7,587 nt of DNA from Aquificaceae bacterium (GCA_027049085.1 JALTVH010000011.1:1-7587); one strand, 5' to 3'. Shown: positions 1 through 6,762, counted from the stretch's first letter. Program-made: numbers and translations. The notes: generated by a model not told the origin, from the sequence alone.

Positions 1-7
1 ACCCCCC

Positions 8-1087
8 TTAAGGATTCTGTAAATAGTTGGCTATATCACTGTCGGTGCATACGTTGTCAGTTCCGCACACTTCGGTGATGTACTGGTTAACGGTGTTATC
101 AACGTCCGATCCAGGAATTATTGTCCCAAGTGCATTGGATGCACCCGTCACTGAGTCAATGATCACCTTGGTTGCACTCAGAGGGGTACCTGTGGCAGGG
201 TCAATTACAGGGCAGGGAAGACAGGTTGCACCGTCCGGTGCACTGCAGGGATTGAAGTTTTTATCGCAGTATCCGTCGGTAAGCACCACGTATTTGCCTG
301 TTCCGGGATCGTGGAGGAGGCGGTAGAGGGTATTAACGTTTGTGCATGTCTGGGGAGAATTAGGGTCCTGGACGTCAATTTTTAGAACCTCAAAATCTTT
401 TGAGAGTGAGCCACTGCTAAAGGTTACTGTGCCAAGAGAGGTGTAGGAAACACCAGGTGCACACGATGGTGGTGGTGAAACCGCATAAGATATAGCACAT
501 GCTGAGGCATCACCATCATCCGCCACGTTGTTCCCATTCGCATCATCCTGACATCCCTGAGGATTTAGCCAGCTGTTGAGGTCATCAAGGATACCATCGA
601 GCCCGATTCCTGCCCTTATAACGTCAACGATAGCCCTGTAAAAGCAAGCATCTTTTCCTGTAGCGCTCTGGGGCGGGGGACTGCAGGAGGATGCAATGCT
701 GTTGTACTGGTCAATAGCCCTGTCAAGGTCAAAGAGGCCCTTTACACCGATCGCTTTGGACATGGACTGGAGGAAGCTTGCAAAGGCGTCCTGAGAATTT
801 CCTGATTCTATGATGCTGTTGATTATGGAATTAATATCAATTCCTGCCCTTCCGATGTAGGCCGCGGCAAGGGCTATCCTTCCTTCTTCGGGACTGAAGG
901 CACCGCCGTAGGTAGGGTCATTTGAAAGCTTGGAGATTACTTCGCTGTACTTTCCTTCATCAAGGAGCTTCTGGATCTCGTACTTCTTTGCCTGTGGAGA
1001 TCCCTTATCGGAAAGCCCGTAGTTGTCCCATCCACCGCAACCAAGGATTGAAAGAGCAACTATGGGAGCGATTATTCCCTTCCTCAT
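8..1087 (-). CDS. Cysteine-rich predicted lipoprotein of unknown function
   Basis: I do not recognise this 359-residue protein. It starts with a lipoprotein signal: Arg2-Lys3, a hydrophobic core, and the lipobox ILGC with Cys17 as the lipidation site. Gly at +2 gives no inner-membrane retention signal, so an outer-membrane anchor facing the periplasm or surface is plausible. Residues 31-130 are mostly helical and somewhat TPR-like (KKYEIQKLLDEGKYSEVISK, then SPEEGRIALAAAYIGRAG). A related helix pair recurs near 151-170. After residue 130 the protein changes to Pro/Ser/Gly/Thr-rich sequence with twelve cysteines (135, 148, 179, 197, 209, 248, 274, 281, 289, 292, 341, 347), an even number suited to disulfides. 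The stretch 181-193 (DDANGNNVADDGD) resembles a calcium-binding Asp/Asn loop. The ATG at 1087 follows the purine run GGGGGGAAGAAG. No neighbour explains its role. Confidence 0.85.
   Translation of the reverse strand: MRKGIIAPIVALSILGCGGWDNYGLSDKGSPQAKKYEIQKLLDEGKYSEVISKLSNDPTYGGAFSPEEGRIALAAAYIGRAGIDINSIINSIIESGNSQDAFASFLQSMSKAIGVKGLFDLDRAIDQYNSIASSCSPPPQSATGKDACFYRAIVDVIRAGIGLDGILDDLNSWLNPQGCQDDANGNNVADDGDASACAISYAVSPPPSCAPGVSYTSLGTVTFSSGSLSKDFEVLKIDVQDPNSPQTCTNVNTLYRLLHDPGTGKYVVLTDGYCDKNFNPCSAPDGATCLPCPVIDPATGTPLSATKVIIDSVTGASNALGTIIPGSDVDNTVNQYITEVCGTDNVCTDSDIANYLQNP
509..547 (-). other. Asp/Asn-rich, possibly calcium-binding loop in the lipoprotein
   Basis: Residues 181-193 (DDANGNNVADDGD) lie between Cys179 and Cys197. 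The alternating acidic/Asn residues and central Gly resemble calcium-binding loops of thrombospondin type 3 or dockerin-like repeats. Only one copy is present, so this is a resemblance and not a family assignment. Confidence 0.35.
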
Positions 1088-1109
1088 CTTCTTCCCCCCA
1101 AATGTAGTT

Positions 1110-1146
1110 CGTCACGTATATATAACTTTTTAGCTATTTGTTACCA
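1110..1146 (-). promoter_or_regulatory. Possible promoter for the lipoprotein gene
   Basis: The 64-base gap after nrdB contains an A+T-rich stretch on the minus strand. It includes TATATA (1117-1122) as a possible -10 and TGGTAA (1141-1146) as a poor -35, 18 bases apart. Only four and three bases respectively match the sigma-70 consensus. No terminator hairpin is visible in the gap, so read-through from nrdB is equally likely. Confidence 0.2.
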
Positions 1147-1151
1147 GCCCG

Positions 1152-2201
1152 TTACCACCTGAGCTCATTGGCCTTGGAGTAGGTCTGGGGCTTTCTCTGG
1201 AAGAAGTCGGTCTTTGTGTTGTTGATCTTTCTGAAGTCGTCAATCCACTTCATAGGATTTTCCGTTATCTCGGGGTAAAGGGGCTCAAAGCCTATCTGGG
1301 TAATCCTGAGGTTTGCCAGGTACTTGATGTACCTGTCAATGAGGACGTTGTTGATACCGAGGATCTGCTCGTTGGTAACGTACTGGCCCCATTTGATCTC
1401 CTGATCCGTTGCGTACATGAAGTATTCCCTGATCCACTTCTTTATCTCGGGAGTGAACAGGTCAGGCTGTTCCTTCTGGAGGGTGAGGATCATGTTTCTG
1501 AATAGCGTGACGTGGGTCAGCTCATCCCTGTTTATGTACTTGATCTGCTGGACGGTGTTGGTCATCTTGCCCTGCCTGCCGAGGGTGTAGAAGAAGGCAA
1601 AGCCCGAATAAAAGTAAAGGGCTTCAAGGATGTAGTTGCCTATCACCGCCTTTACAAAGTTCTCCTCGGTCGGATTTTTGATGAATGCATTGTAAACCTC
1701 GGCAACCACCTTATTTCTGTCCCTTAGCCTTTCGTCTTCCCTCCAGTAGTTGTAGATCTCATCCGCCTTAATGGGATCAACCACAGACTCAAGGATAAAC
1801 TGATAGGAGTATGCATGCACTGACTCCTGGAACTCCTGTGCTGTCAGAGCCATCTCAATTTCCGGAGCTGTCACCATTCTTGCAAAGTCCTTGAGCATGT
1901 CAACCTGGAAGGAGTCAAGGGCGATCAGGAAGCTCAGAACAAGCTCGTAGGCTCTCCTCTCGTATTCGCTGAGGACCATCTCGTACTGCTTTCTGTCTTC
2001 CATCATCGGGATCTCTTCGGGGATCCAGAAGTTGGAAAAGCCCATGTTTTTATACAGTTCAAAAGCCCATCCGTACTTGATCTCGTTGAGCTCAATGATG
2101 TTGGTGGGGTTGCCTTTGATAACCTGGCGCTTTACGCTCTCGCGGTCTCCCTCCGGATTGAAGATCAGCTTCCTCTCAAGGACCTTCGTCTTTTCTGTCA
2201 T
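1152..2201 (-). CDS. nrdB: Class Ia ribonucleoside-diphosphate reductase, small (beta) subunit
   Basis: This R2 subunit houses the diiron centre and tyrosyl radical that start catalysis in NrdA. It has 349 residues from the ATG at 2201. The metal ligands are all recognisable by alignment to E. coli R2: Asp96 (LDSF), Glu126 and His129 (ESVH), Glu193 (LEALYFY), Glu227 and His230 (DELTH). Tyr133, four residues after His129, fits the radical tyrosine, so this looks like a tyrosyl-radical enzyme and not the Phe-substituted Mn/Fe type. Trp59 (NFWIPEE) and Asp226 match the Trp48/Asp237 radical-transfer residues, and Tyr341 in the tail may serve as Tyr356. The protein ends in a hydrophobic tail (NELRW) that would dock on NrdA. 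The frame is continuous and intein-free, unlike the Aquifex aeolicus homologue. It follows nrdA by 30 bases in the expected order. Confidence 0.97.
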   Translation of the reverse strand: MTEKTKVLERKLIFNPEGDRESVKRQVIKGNPTNIIELNEIKYGWAFELYKNMGFSNFWIPEEIPMMEDRKQYEMVLSEYERRAYELVLSFLIALDSFQVDMLKDFARMVTAPEIEMALTAQEFQESVHAYSYQFILESVVDPIKADEIYNYWREDERLRDRNKVVAEVYNAFIKNPTEENFVKAVIGNYILEALYFYSGFAFFYTLGRQGKMTNTVQQIKYINRDELTHVTLFRNMILTLQKEQPDLFTPEIKKWIREYFMYATDQEIKWGQYVTNEQILGINNVLIDRYIKYLANLRITQIGFEPLYPEITENPMKWIDDFRKINNTKTDFFQRKPQTYSKANELRW

Positions 2202-2204
2202 AAC

Positions 2205-2212
2205 CACCTCCT
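2205..2212 (-). promoter_or_regulatory. Strong ribosome binding site of nrdB
   Basis: AGGAGGTG matches the 16S rRNA tail complement perfectly and ends three bases before the ATG at 2201. It decides the start: the in-frame GTG at 2207 lies within this site and is unlikely to be used. High translation of the small subunit relative to nrdA is a reasonable inference. Confidence 0.7.
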
Positions 2213-2231
2213 CTCTTATATTTTAAATCCC

Positions 2232-4544
2232 TCAAACAGCACAGCTCTCACATTCCTCAATGTCTGTTGCTGACCTTGACCTCAGGTAGTAAATGGTCTT
2301 AAGTCCCAGCTCCCAGGCAAGGGTGTATATCCTTGAGAGGGTGGGACCGTCTATCTTCTGAGGATCCGCAAAGAGGTTGAGGCTCTGAGCCTGATCTATC
2401 CACTTCTGGCGCACCGCAGCGGGGCGGATGATCCACTCCTGGTCTATCTGGTAGGCGCTCTTGTAGTGCCAGAAGAACCTGTCTATCTCGGGGGGAACCT
2501 GTGGAAGGATACCGCTCATGTTCTCTTCCTTGTAGTACTTGGCAAAGATCGGATCAACGGAAGGCGTTGCGCCGAGGATGAGAGAGGTGGAACCTGTGGG
2601 CATGAGAGCTATCAGGTAGGCGTTTCTCATTCCCCCTTCCCTGACCTCCTCAGCGAGCTCTCGCCACGGCAGGTTGTTGCCGTTATTTCTGGAATCCTCC
2701 TCTATCTCCTCAATCTTCCTGCCAAAGAATATCCCCCTGCTCCAGTCAGAACCATCAAAGAGGGGATACTTGCCCCTTTCCTTTGCAAGGTCAGCAGATC
2801 CCTTTATGGCATAGAAGGCGATCAGCTCAAAGAGTCTGTCTGCAAACTTCAGATGATCCTCCGACTCCCATCTGATTCCGTTCTTGACAAGACAGTAGTG
2901 GTAGTTGGAAACACCTATGCCTATAGCCCTGTACTTTTTGTTGGTAAGCTCCGCTTCTGGAATGGCGTAAAAGTTCATCTCTATGACATTGTCAAGGAGC
3001 CTCACCAGTTTGGGAACGACCCTCTCAATGGTCTCCTTTGTGTGCACCTTGCCGAGATTAATGGAACCGAGGTTGCAGACCACAACCTCTCCCGCTTTTT
3101 TCCTGTATGTGATCTCCCCAGTTTCCTCATCAATTTCCCTGCCAAGGTGCTGGGAGGGCGACATATTCTGGACAATCTCATGACAGAGGTTACTTGAGTA
3201 AACCATTCCAGCATGCTTGTTTGGGTTTATCCTGTTTGCCTGATCCCTGAAGAAGATGTAGGGCTCGCCCGTTTCAAAGCACACGGTCAGGAGCCTCTTC
3301 CAGAGCTCAAAGGCCGGGACCTCCTTCTTTGCCTCAGGGGGAAGGGAAGGGTCATTCTCAAGCCTCAGATACTCTTCCTCAAACTCTTGTCCCCAGAGGT
3401 CCTCAAGATTCTTGCCATCCCTCACGTTCTTGGTGTAGTAAGGGTCAAAGAGGGTCCAGTTCTCTTTTCTCTTTACTCTCTTCATGAATATGTCGGGAAT
3501 GGATACCGCAGGATGGATGTCGTGGGCTTTCTTTCGCTCGTCTCCTGCGTTTGTCTTGACCTCAAGGAAGTCAAGGATGTCCTTGTGCCAGATGTCAAGG
3601 GTGATGGAGGCAGATCCCTTCCTCATTCCAAGCTGGTCAACGTAGGTCATAACGTCGTTGAGGACCTTGACCACAGGGATGATCCCTGAACTTGCCCCCT
3701 TGAACTTCCTGATGGGCGCACCGCTTGCCCTGAGCTTTCCTATGTATATTCCCAGGCCTCCCGCATGCTTTGATATCTGGGCAGCCTTCTGAACGTTGTC
3801 AAAGATGTCATAAAGATCATCCTCAACGGTAAGGATAAAGCAGGAGGAGAGCTGAGTGATGGGACGCCTTGCATTCATTAAAGTCGGTGTAGCAACGGTA
3901 ACCAGATGCTCAGAGAGAAGGTCGTAGAACTCCTTTGCCCACCTGAGCCTTTCCCCCTCCTTTTCCACAGAGGCAAGGGTCATGGCTATGAGCATGTACA
4001 TTTCCTGGGGCAGCTCAATGACGTTTCCCTCCTCGTCCCTTGCGAGGTACCTGTCTGCGAGGATCTTTATTCCTGTGTAGTTGAAGTAAAGGTCCCTCGA
4101 GGGCTCAATGCACTGGCCGAGCTCTCTTATCTCTTCGCTGGAATACTTATCTATGAGGTACTTCCCGTAGATCCCCTTCTCTACATACTCCTTTACAAAC
4201 TCATAAAAGCCCTCTGTGTTGTAGGGCTTGTATTCTTTGGAGAGCTCATCCCTTACCTCGTACTTTCTCACATGGGCAACCTTTTTATATAGGTCATATA
4301 GAAGGAGTCTTGCGGCAGCATACTGCCAGTCGGGAGTTTCTGGAGAGACCTTCTCAGCCGCTGTTCTGATAAGAACAGCCTGTATCTCCTCCGTGGTTAT
4401 CCCGTCCCTGAACTGTATCTGGGCATCGGTCTCAAGCTCTAAGGGATCAACGCTGAGCCCTTTAAAGGCAAACTCAAGGGCTATGCGGATCTTGTTTATG
4501 TCAAGCCTTTCCCTCCTCCCGCTCCTCTTTACAACCTCCATCAT
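2232..4544 (-). CDS. nrdA: Class Ia ribonucleoside-diphosphate reductase, large (alpha) subunit
   Basis: This is the catalytic R1 subunit, which reduces ribonucleoside diphosphates to deoxyribonucleotides in the cytoplasm together with NrdB. From the start at 4544 it has 770 residues. Residues about 3-92 are an ATP-cone (VVKRSGRRERLDINKI onward), so dATP/ATP activity control is expected. In the catalytic barrel I see TPTLMNARRP (219-228), redox Cys235, the active-site Asn452/Cys454/Glu456 (SNLCHEI), the partner Cys490 (VVVCNLGSINLG), and the phosphate-binding PTGSTS (649-654). Tyr752-Tyr753 match the E. coli radical-transfer pair Tyr730-Tyr731. The C-terminal redox pair is Cys765/Cys768, spaced CxxC rather than E. 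coli CxxxxC. All essential residues are present and there is no intein. Position 4559 would add five residues but lacks a ribosome binding site. nrdB follows after 30 bases. I see no NrdR box upstream. Confidence 0.97.
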   Translation of the reverse strand: MMEVVKRSGRRERLDINKIRIALEFAFKGLSVDPLELETDAQIQFRDGITTEEIQAVLIRTAAEKVSPETPDWQYAAARLLLYDLYKKVAHVRKYEVRDELSKEYKPYNTEGFYEFVKEYVEKGIYGKYLIDKYSSEEIRELGQCIEPSRDLYFNYTGIKILADRYLARDEEGNVIELPQEMYMLIAMTLASVEKEGERLRWAKEFYDLLSEHLVTVATPTLMNARRPITQLSSCFILTVEDDLYDIFDNVQKAAQISKHAGGLGIYIGKLRASGAPIRKFKGASSGIIPVVKVLNDVMTYVDQLGMRKGSASITLDIWHKDILDFLEVKTNAGDERKKAHDIHPAVSIPDIFMKRVKRKENWTLFDPYYTKNVRDGKNLEDLWGQEFEEEYLRLENDPSLPPEAKKEVPAFELWKRLLTVCFETGEPYIFFRDQANRINPNKHAGMVYSSNLCHEIVQNMSPSQHLGREIDEETGEITYRKKAGEVVVCNLGSINLGKVHTKETIERVVPKLVRLLDNVIEMNFYAIPEAELTNKKYRAIGIGVSNYHYCLVKNGIRWESEDHLKFADRLFELIAFYAIKGSADLAKERGKYPLFDGSDWSRGIFFGRKIEEIEEDSRNNGNNLPWRELAEEVREGGMRNAYLIALMPTGSTSLILGATPSVDPIFAKYYKEENMSGILPQVPPEIDRFFWHYKSAYQIDQEWIIRPAAVRQKWIDQAQSLNLFADPQKIDGPTLSRIYTLAWELGLKTIYYLRSRSATDIEECESCAV

Positions 4545-4657
4545 CCTTGTCCCCTCCATTCTCGGAATTGTATAAGGACACTCTCAGCCCCTCCCATGAC
4601 CATTTGCATTGAAAAATCAAAAGTTTGGAAGTATCTTAAAAAGTCCTTCAGAATCAT
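4541..4657 (-). CDS. Candidate 38-residue small ORF bridging flhB and nrdA
   Basis: An uninterrupted 38-codon frame fills the whole flhB-nrdA gap. Its ATG overlaps the flhB stop as ATGA (4654-4657), and its TGA overlaps the preferred nrdA start as ATGA (4541-4544). The peptide begins MILKDFLRYFQTFDF, which is rich in aromatic residues and could be an amphipathic helix. It continues through a Met-rich middle (SMQMVMGG) to a polar end, REWRGQG. I recognise no family. The double overlap is the pattern expected of translationally coupled genes in a compact operon. Against it, the codons TTA, AGA, CAA, TCA and CGA are less typical of the neighbouring genes, and no strong ribosome binding site precedes it. 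It may be a real peptide, a leader that carries ribosomes from flhB to nrdA, or chance. Confidence 0.4.
   Translation of the reverse strand: MILKDFLRYFQTFDFSMQMVMGGAESVLIQFREWRGQG
4551..4557 (-). promoter_or_regulatory. Ribosome binding site that decides the nrdA start
   Basis: GGAGGGG lies six bases before the ATG at 4544. This supports that ATG (or the adjacent ATG at 4541) over the upstream in-frame ATG at 4559, which overlaps the site itself and has no purine-rich site in front of it. Confidence 0.6.
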
Positions 4658-5709
4658 ACGTAAACCCGCCTCTTCCTGAAAACCACAAAGGCGATTATCT
4701 CTGCCACCGCCCGGTAAAACTCTGGGGGAATCTCGTCCCCCACATCCACCGAGTCATAAAGACCTCTGGCTAACTCTTCCCGTCTTAGAACGGGAACTTC
4801 ATGCTGACGGGCCACCTCAATGATCTTTTCAGCTACAGAGCCCTTTCCCTTGGCAACGACAATGGGTGCCTTATCCTTTTCCTGATCGTATCTGAGCGCA
4901 ATTGCAATGTGGGTCGGGTTTGTAATAACAACGCTTGCTTTGGGCACCTCCGCCATCATCCGCCCCCGTGACATCTCCCTCATTCTTGCCTTTATCTTTG
5001 CTCTTATCTCAGGATGACCCTCAAGCTGTTTGAACTCTTCCTTCACTTCCTGGCGGGACATTCTGATTTTTTTCTCATATTCCCACCTCTTGTAAGAATA
5101 GTCTAATAGGGCAATCATGAAGGCCATAACGCCAAGGATGATAACCACCTTCATTATCAGCGAGAGCATGAACCTGATCCCCTCAATCAGTGGGCTCTGG
5201 GCTGAACCGAGGAGAATGTCTATGCTTCCTTTTAGAACAAAGAGGGCAACGCCAAAGAGAATCAGAGCCTTTAGGGAGTTCTTGGCGAGCTCAAAAAGAG
5301 TGGTCAGTGAGAAGATCCTTTTTAACCCCTCAAAGGGGTTGATCCGTTCCCACTTGAAACGAAGAGGCTTGAGGGAAAAAATAAAGCCAAACTGGGCAAC
5401 GTGGGAGGCGATCACCACAAGGATCGCTACCACAAAGAAGGGAACGAGGAGCTTTACGGTTCCGAGGAAGGATTCCCTAACTGTGTTGCCCACTATTGAG
5501 GAAAACTCAAAGGGACGCAGGCCTGCAATTGCCATGAAGAGGTTTACGACCTCTTTAAAGATCAGACCGCCTGTAAAGAATATGATTACCGAAGAGATCA
5601 GGACGGTCAGGGAGGAAGCTATCTCAACACTTTTTGCTACGTTTCCTTCCTGTCTGAGCTTTCTTCTCCTGTAAGGCGTAGCCTTTTCGGTCTTGTTTTC
5701 CTGTGCCAT
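4654..5709 (-). CDS. flhB: Flagellar export switch protein FlhB
   Basis: This 351-residue FlhB is the inner-membrane export component that switches secretion from rod/hook to filament substrates. It has the conserved N-terminus EKATPYRRRKLRQEGNVAKS (8-27). Four hydrophobic segments follow at about 29-55, 84-110, 143-166 and 180-203, then a charged linker including MSRQEVKEEFKQLEGHPEI (217-235). The self-cleavage motif Asn264-Pro265-Thr266-His267 is intact; cleavage is expected between Asn264 and Pro265. The C-terminal cytoplasmic domain continues with VPVLRREELARGLYDSVDVG (305-324), as in the family. The start ATG has GAGGGG upstream. The stop codon overlaps the start of a 38-codon frame (ATGA at 4654-4657). 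Unusually, the next recognised gene is nrdA rather than flhA. Virulence-type homologues (YscU/SpaS) share this architecture, but the fliPQR neighbours and lack of injectisome genes favour FlhB. Confidence 0.97.
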   Translation of the reverse strand: MAQENKTEKATPYRRRKLRQEGNVAKSVEIASSLTVLISSVIIFFTGGLIFKEVVNLFMAIAGLRPFEFSSIVGNTVRESFLGTVKLLVPFFVVAILVVIASHVAQFGFIFSLKPLRFKWERINPFEGLKRIFSLTTLFELAKNSLKALILFGVALFVLKGSIDILLGSAQSPLIEGIRFMLSLIMKVVIILGVMAFMIALLDYSYKRWEYEKKIRMSRQEVKEEFKQLEGHPEIRAKIKARMREMSRGRMMAEVPKASVVITNPTHIAIALRYDQEKDKAPIVVAKGKGSVAEKIIEVARQHEVPVLRREELARGLYDSVDVGDEIPPEFYRAVAEIIAFVVFRKRRVYV

Positions 5710-5711
5710 TG

Positions 5712-5724
5712 ACCCCTCAGGAGT
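5712..5724 (-). promoter_or_regulatory. Possible small hairpin covering the flhB ribosome binding site
   Basis: In the fliR-flhB gap the minus strand reads ACTCC TGA GGGGT. As RNA this can form a five-base-pair stem (one G-U pair) with a three-base loop, and the GAGGGG of the flhB ribosome binding site lies within it. The stem is short, so it may be meaningless, particularly at high growth temperature. Confidence 0.15.
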
Positions 5725-5734
5725 TTAATATATG

Positions 5735-6496
5735 TCAGCCTCCGAGAAATTTAAGAAAATCAAGGATGTGATTCCTTATGTAGCCTGTCAGAACCAGCGC
5801 CATTACTGGGAGAGAGAGCATAAAGACGATCAGGCCAACCATAATCTGGAGGGGAAGGCCTACCATGAAGACGTTTATCTGTGGGATAAACCTGTTTACC
5901 ACCGCAAGGATTATATTGGTCAGAAGGGCTGCTATAAGAACTGGTAGAGCGATCTTGACGCCCGTTGAAAAACTCTCATAAAAAAGCCTGAGGAAAACCT
6001 CACCGTTGAGGGAATACAGGTCAAAGCTCCCTAAAGGGACGGAGGAGTAGCTCCCCGAAAGGCCCAGAAAGACAGCTTCTGCACCACCCAGTGTCAGAAA
6101 TAGGGTTGATCCGAGCAGTGCGGAGAAGCCTGCAAGAACAGTGGTCTGGGGTTGCTGGGGAAGGAACATCATAAGAAATCCAAGACCTGAATGGAGGGCG
6201 ATTATTTCCCCTGCTGTAAAGACCGCATCAAAGACCATCCGGAGGAAGAAACCCGCAGTGAATCCAAAGAGGACTTCTGCTGTCGCTAAGGAAATTAGCT
6301 GGGAGGAGGTGGTGACCTCAATGGGCCTGACATCAGAAAAGGCAAGGATCGAAAAGGCAAGAGCAAAGGAAAGGTATATACGAACAAAACCGGGAAGAAA
6401 GAAGGTTCCGAACATGGGCACCGCAATTACAAAGGAAAGCACCCTGAGGTAAATCAGGAAGGCGCTTATAAGGTAGCCGGTGCTCAGCTCAATCAT
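5735..6496 (-). CDS. fliR: Flagellar export gate protein FliR
   Basis: This 253-residue polytopic membrane protein is the single FliR subunit that completes the FliP5-FliR-FliQ helical export gate at the base of the flagellum. Hydrophobic segments lie at roughly 8-30, 38-55, 66-90, 118-146, 178-200 and 209-240. The FliR signature near the C-terminus is clear: NRFIPQINVFMVGLPLQI (201-218), followed by a last hydrophobic helix. Length is close to the family norm of about 255-265. Translation starts within the fliQ stop (ATGA at 6493-6496). The upstream purine stretch (GGATAAG) is weak, so coupling to fliQ probably drives initiation. flhB follows after 25 bases. FliR-FlhB fusions are known in some bacteria, but here the two are separate. 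Confidence 0.96.
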   Translation of the reverse strand: MIELSTGYLISAFLIYLRVLSFVIAVPMFGTFFLPGFVRIYLSFALAFSILAFSDVRPIEVTTSSQLISLATAEVLFGFTAGFFLRMVFDAVFTAGEIIALHSGLGFLMMFLPQQPQTTVLAGFSALLGSTLFLTLGGAEAVFLGLSGSYSSVPLGSFDLYSLNGEVFLRLFYESFSTGVKIALPVLIAALLTNIILAVVNRFIPQINVFMVGLPLQIMVGLIVFMLSLPVMALVLTGYIRNHILDFLKFLGG

Positions 6497-6762
6497 CTTA
6501 TCCAGAGGGGGATGTTGACGAGTATCTCCTTGGTAAAGTCAACGAGCTTACCCATCATCCATCCGCCGAGCAGAAAGACCGTTACCATCGCCGCAACTAT
6601 CTTGGGGATGTATGCAAGGGTCATCTCCTGTATCTGGGTCGCCGCCTGAAAGACGCTTATCACAAGTCCTACAAGGAAGGTGGCAAGGAGAACGGGCATG
6701 GCAAGGATCATCGTCATCTCAAGGGCTTTCTGTCCCAGAGATATCACAAGGTCAGGACTCAT
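6493..6762 (-). CDS. fliQ: Flagellar export gate protein FliQ
   Basis: This is an 89-residue, two-helix inner-membrane protein that packs around the FliP/FliR core of the flagellar export gate. It shows the FliQ pattern: a first hydrophobic helix (about 16-38), the conserved cytoplasmic block SVFQAATQIQEMTLAYIPKI (36-55), then a second helix (about 55-75). I chose the ATG at 6762 over an in-frame GTG at 6771. It gives exactly the family's usual 89 residues, and a GAGGTGG ribosome binding site lies at a normal distance. The GTG falls inside that site. The stop codon overlaps the fliR start as ATGA, which implies translational coupling. The gene order fliP-fliQ-fliR is the usual one. Confidence 0.96.
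   Translation of the reverse strand: MSPDLVISLGQKALEMTMILAMPVLLATFLVGLVISVFQAATQIQEMTLAYIPKIVAAMVTVFLLGGWMMGKLVDFTKEILVNIPLWIR

Noticed and set aside
1088..1151. Intrinsic terminator after nrdB.
   Set aside because: The A+T-rich gap has only TAGCTA and TATATA self-complementary bits, with no GC stem followed by a T run on the minus strand.
2466..3197. A 243-codon plus-strand open frame, with further plus-strand frames at 3213-3689, 3906-4292 and 4228-4575.
   Set aside because: All lie antisense to nrdA, whose conserved catalytic residues are intact across the same bases. The translations resemble no family and look like codon-bias shadows.
1152..4559. Inteins or introns in nrdA/nrdB, looked for because the A. 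aeolicus NrdB has one.
   Set aside because: Both frames are continuous, of normal family length, and lack intein splice or endonuclease motifs.
4502..4584. A short frame starting at GTG (4584) after GGGAGGGG, running 26 codons into nrdA in another frame.
   Set aside because: It would overlap the nrdA start region, encodes low-complexity Gly/Glu/Asp/Lys sequence, and competes with the better-fitting 38-codon frame.
4560..4653. NrdR box or sigma-70 promoter upstream of nrdA.
   Set aside because: I found no pair of sites resembling the NrdR consensus. TTGATT and TTATAC-like hexamers occur but not at a usable spacing.
5117..5674. A 185-codon plus-strand open frame antisense to flhB.
   Set aside because: It is basic, of low complexity and mirrors FlhB codons; FlhB is unmistakable on the other strand.
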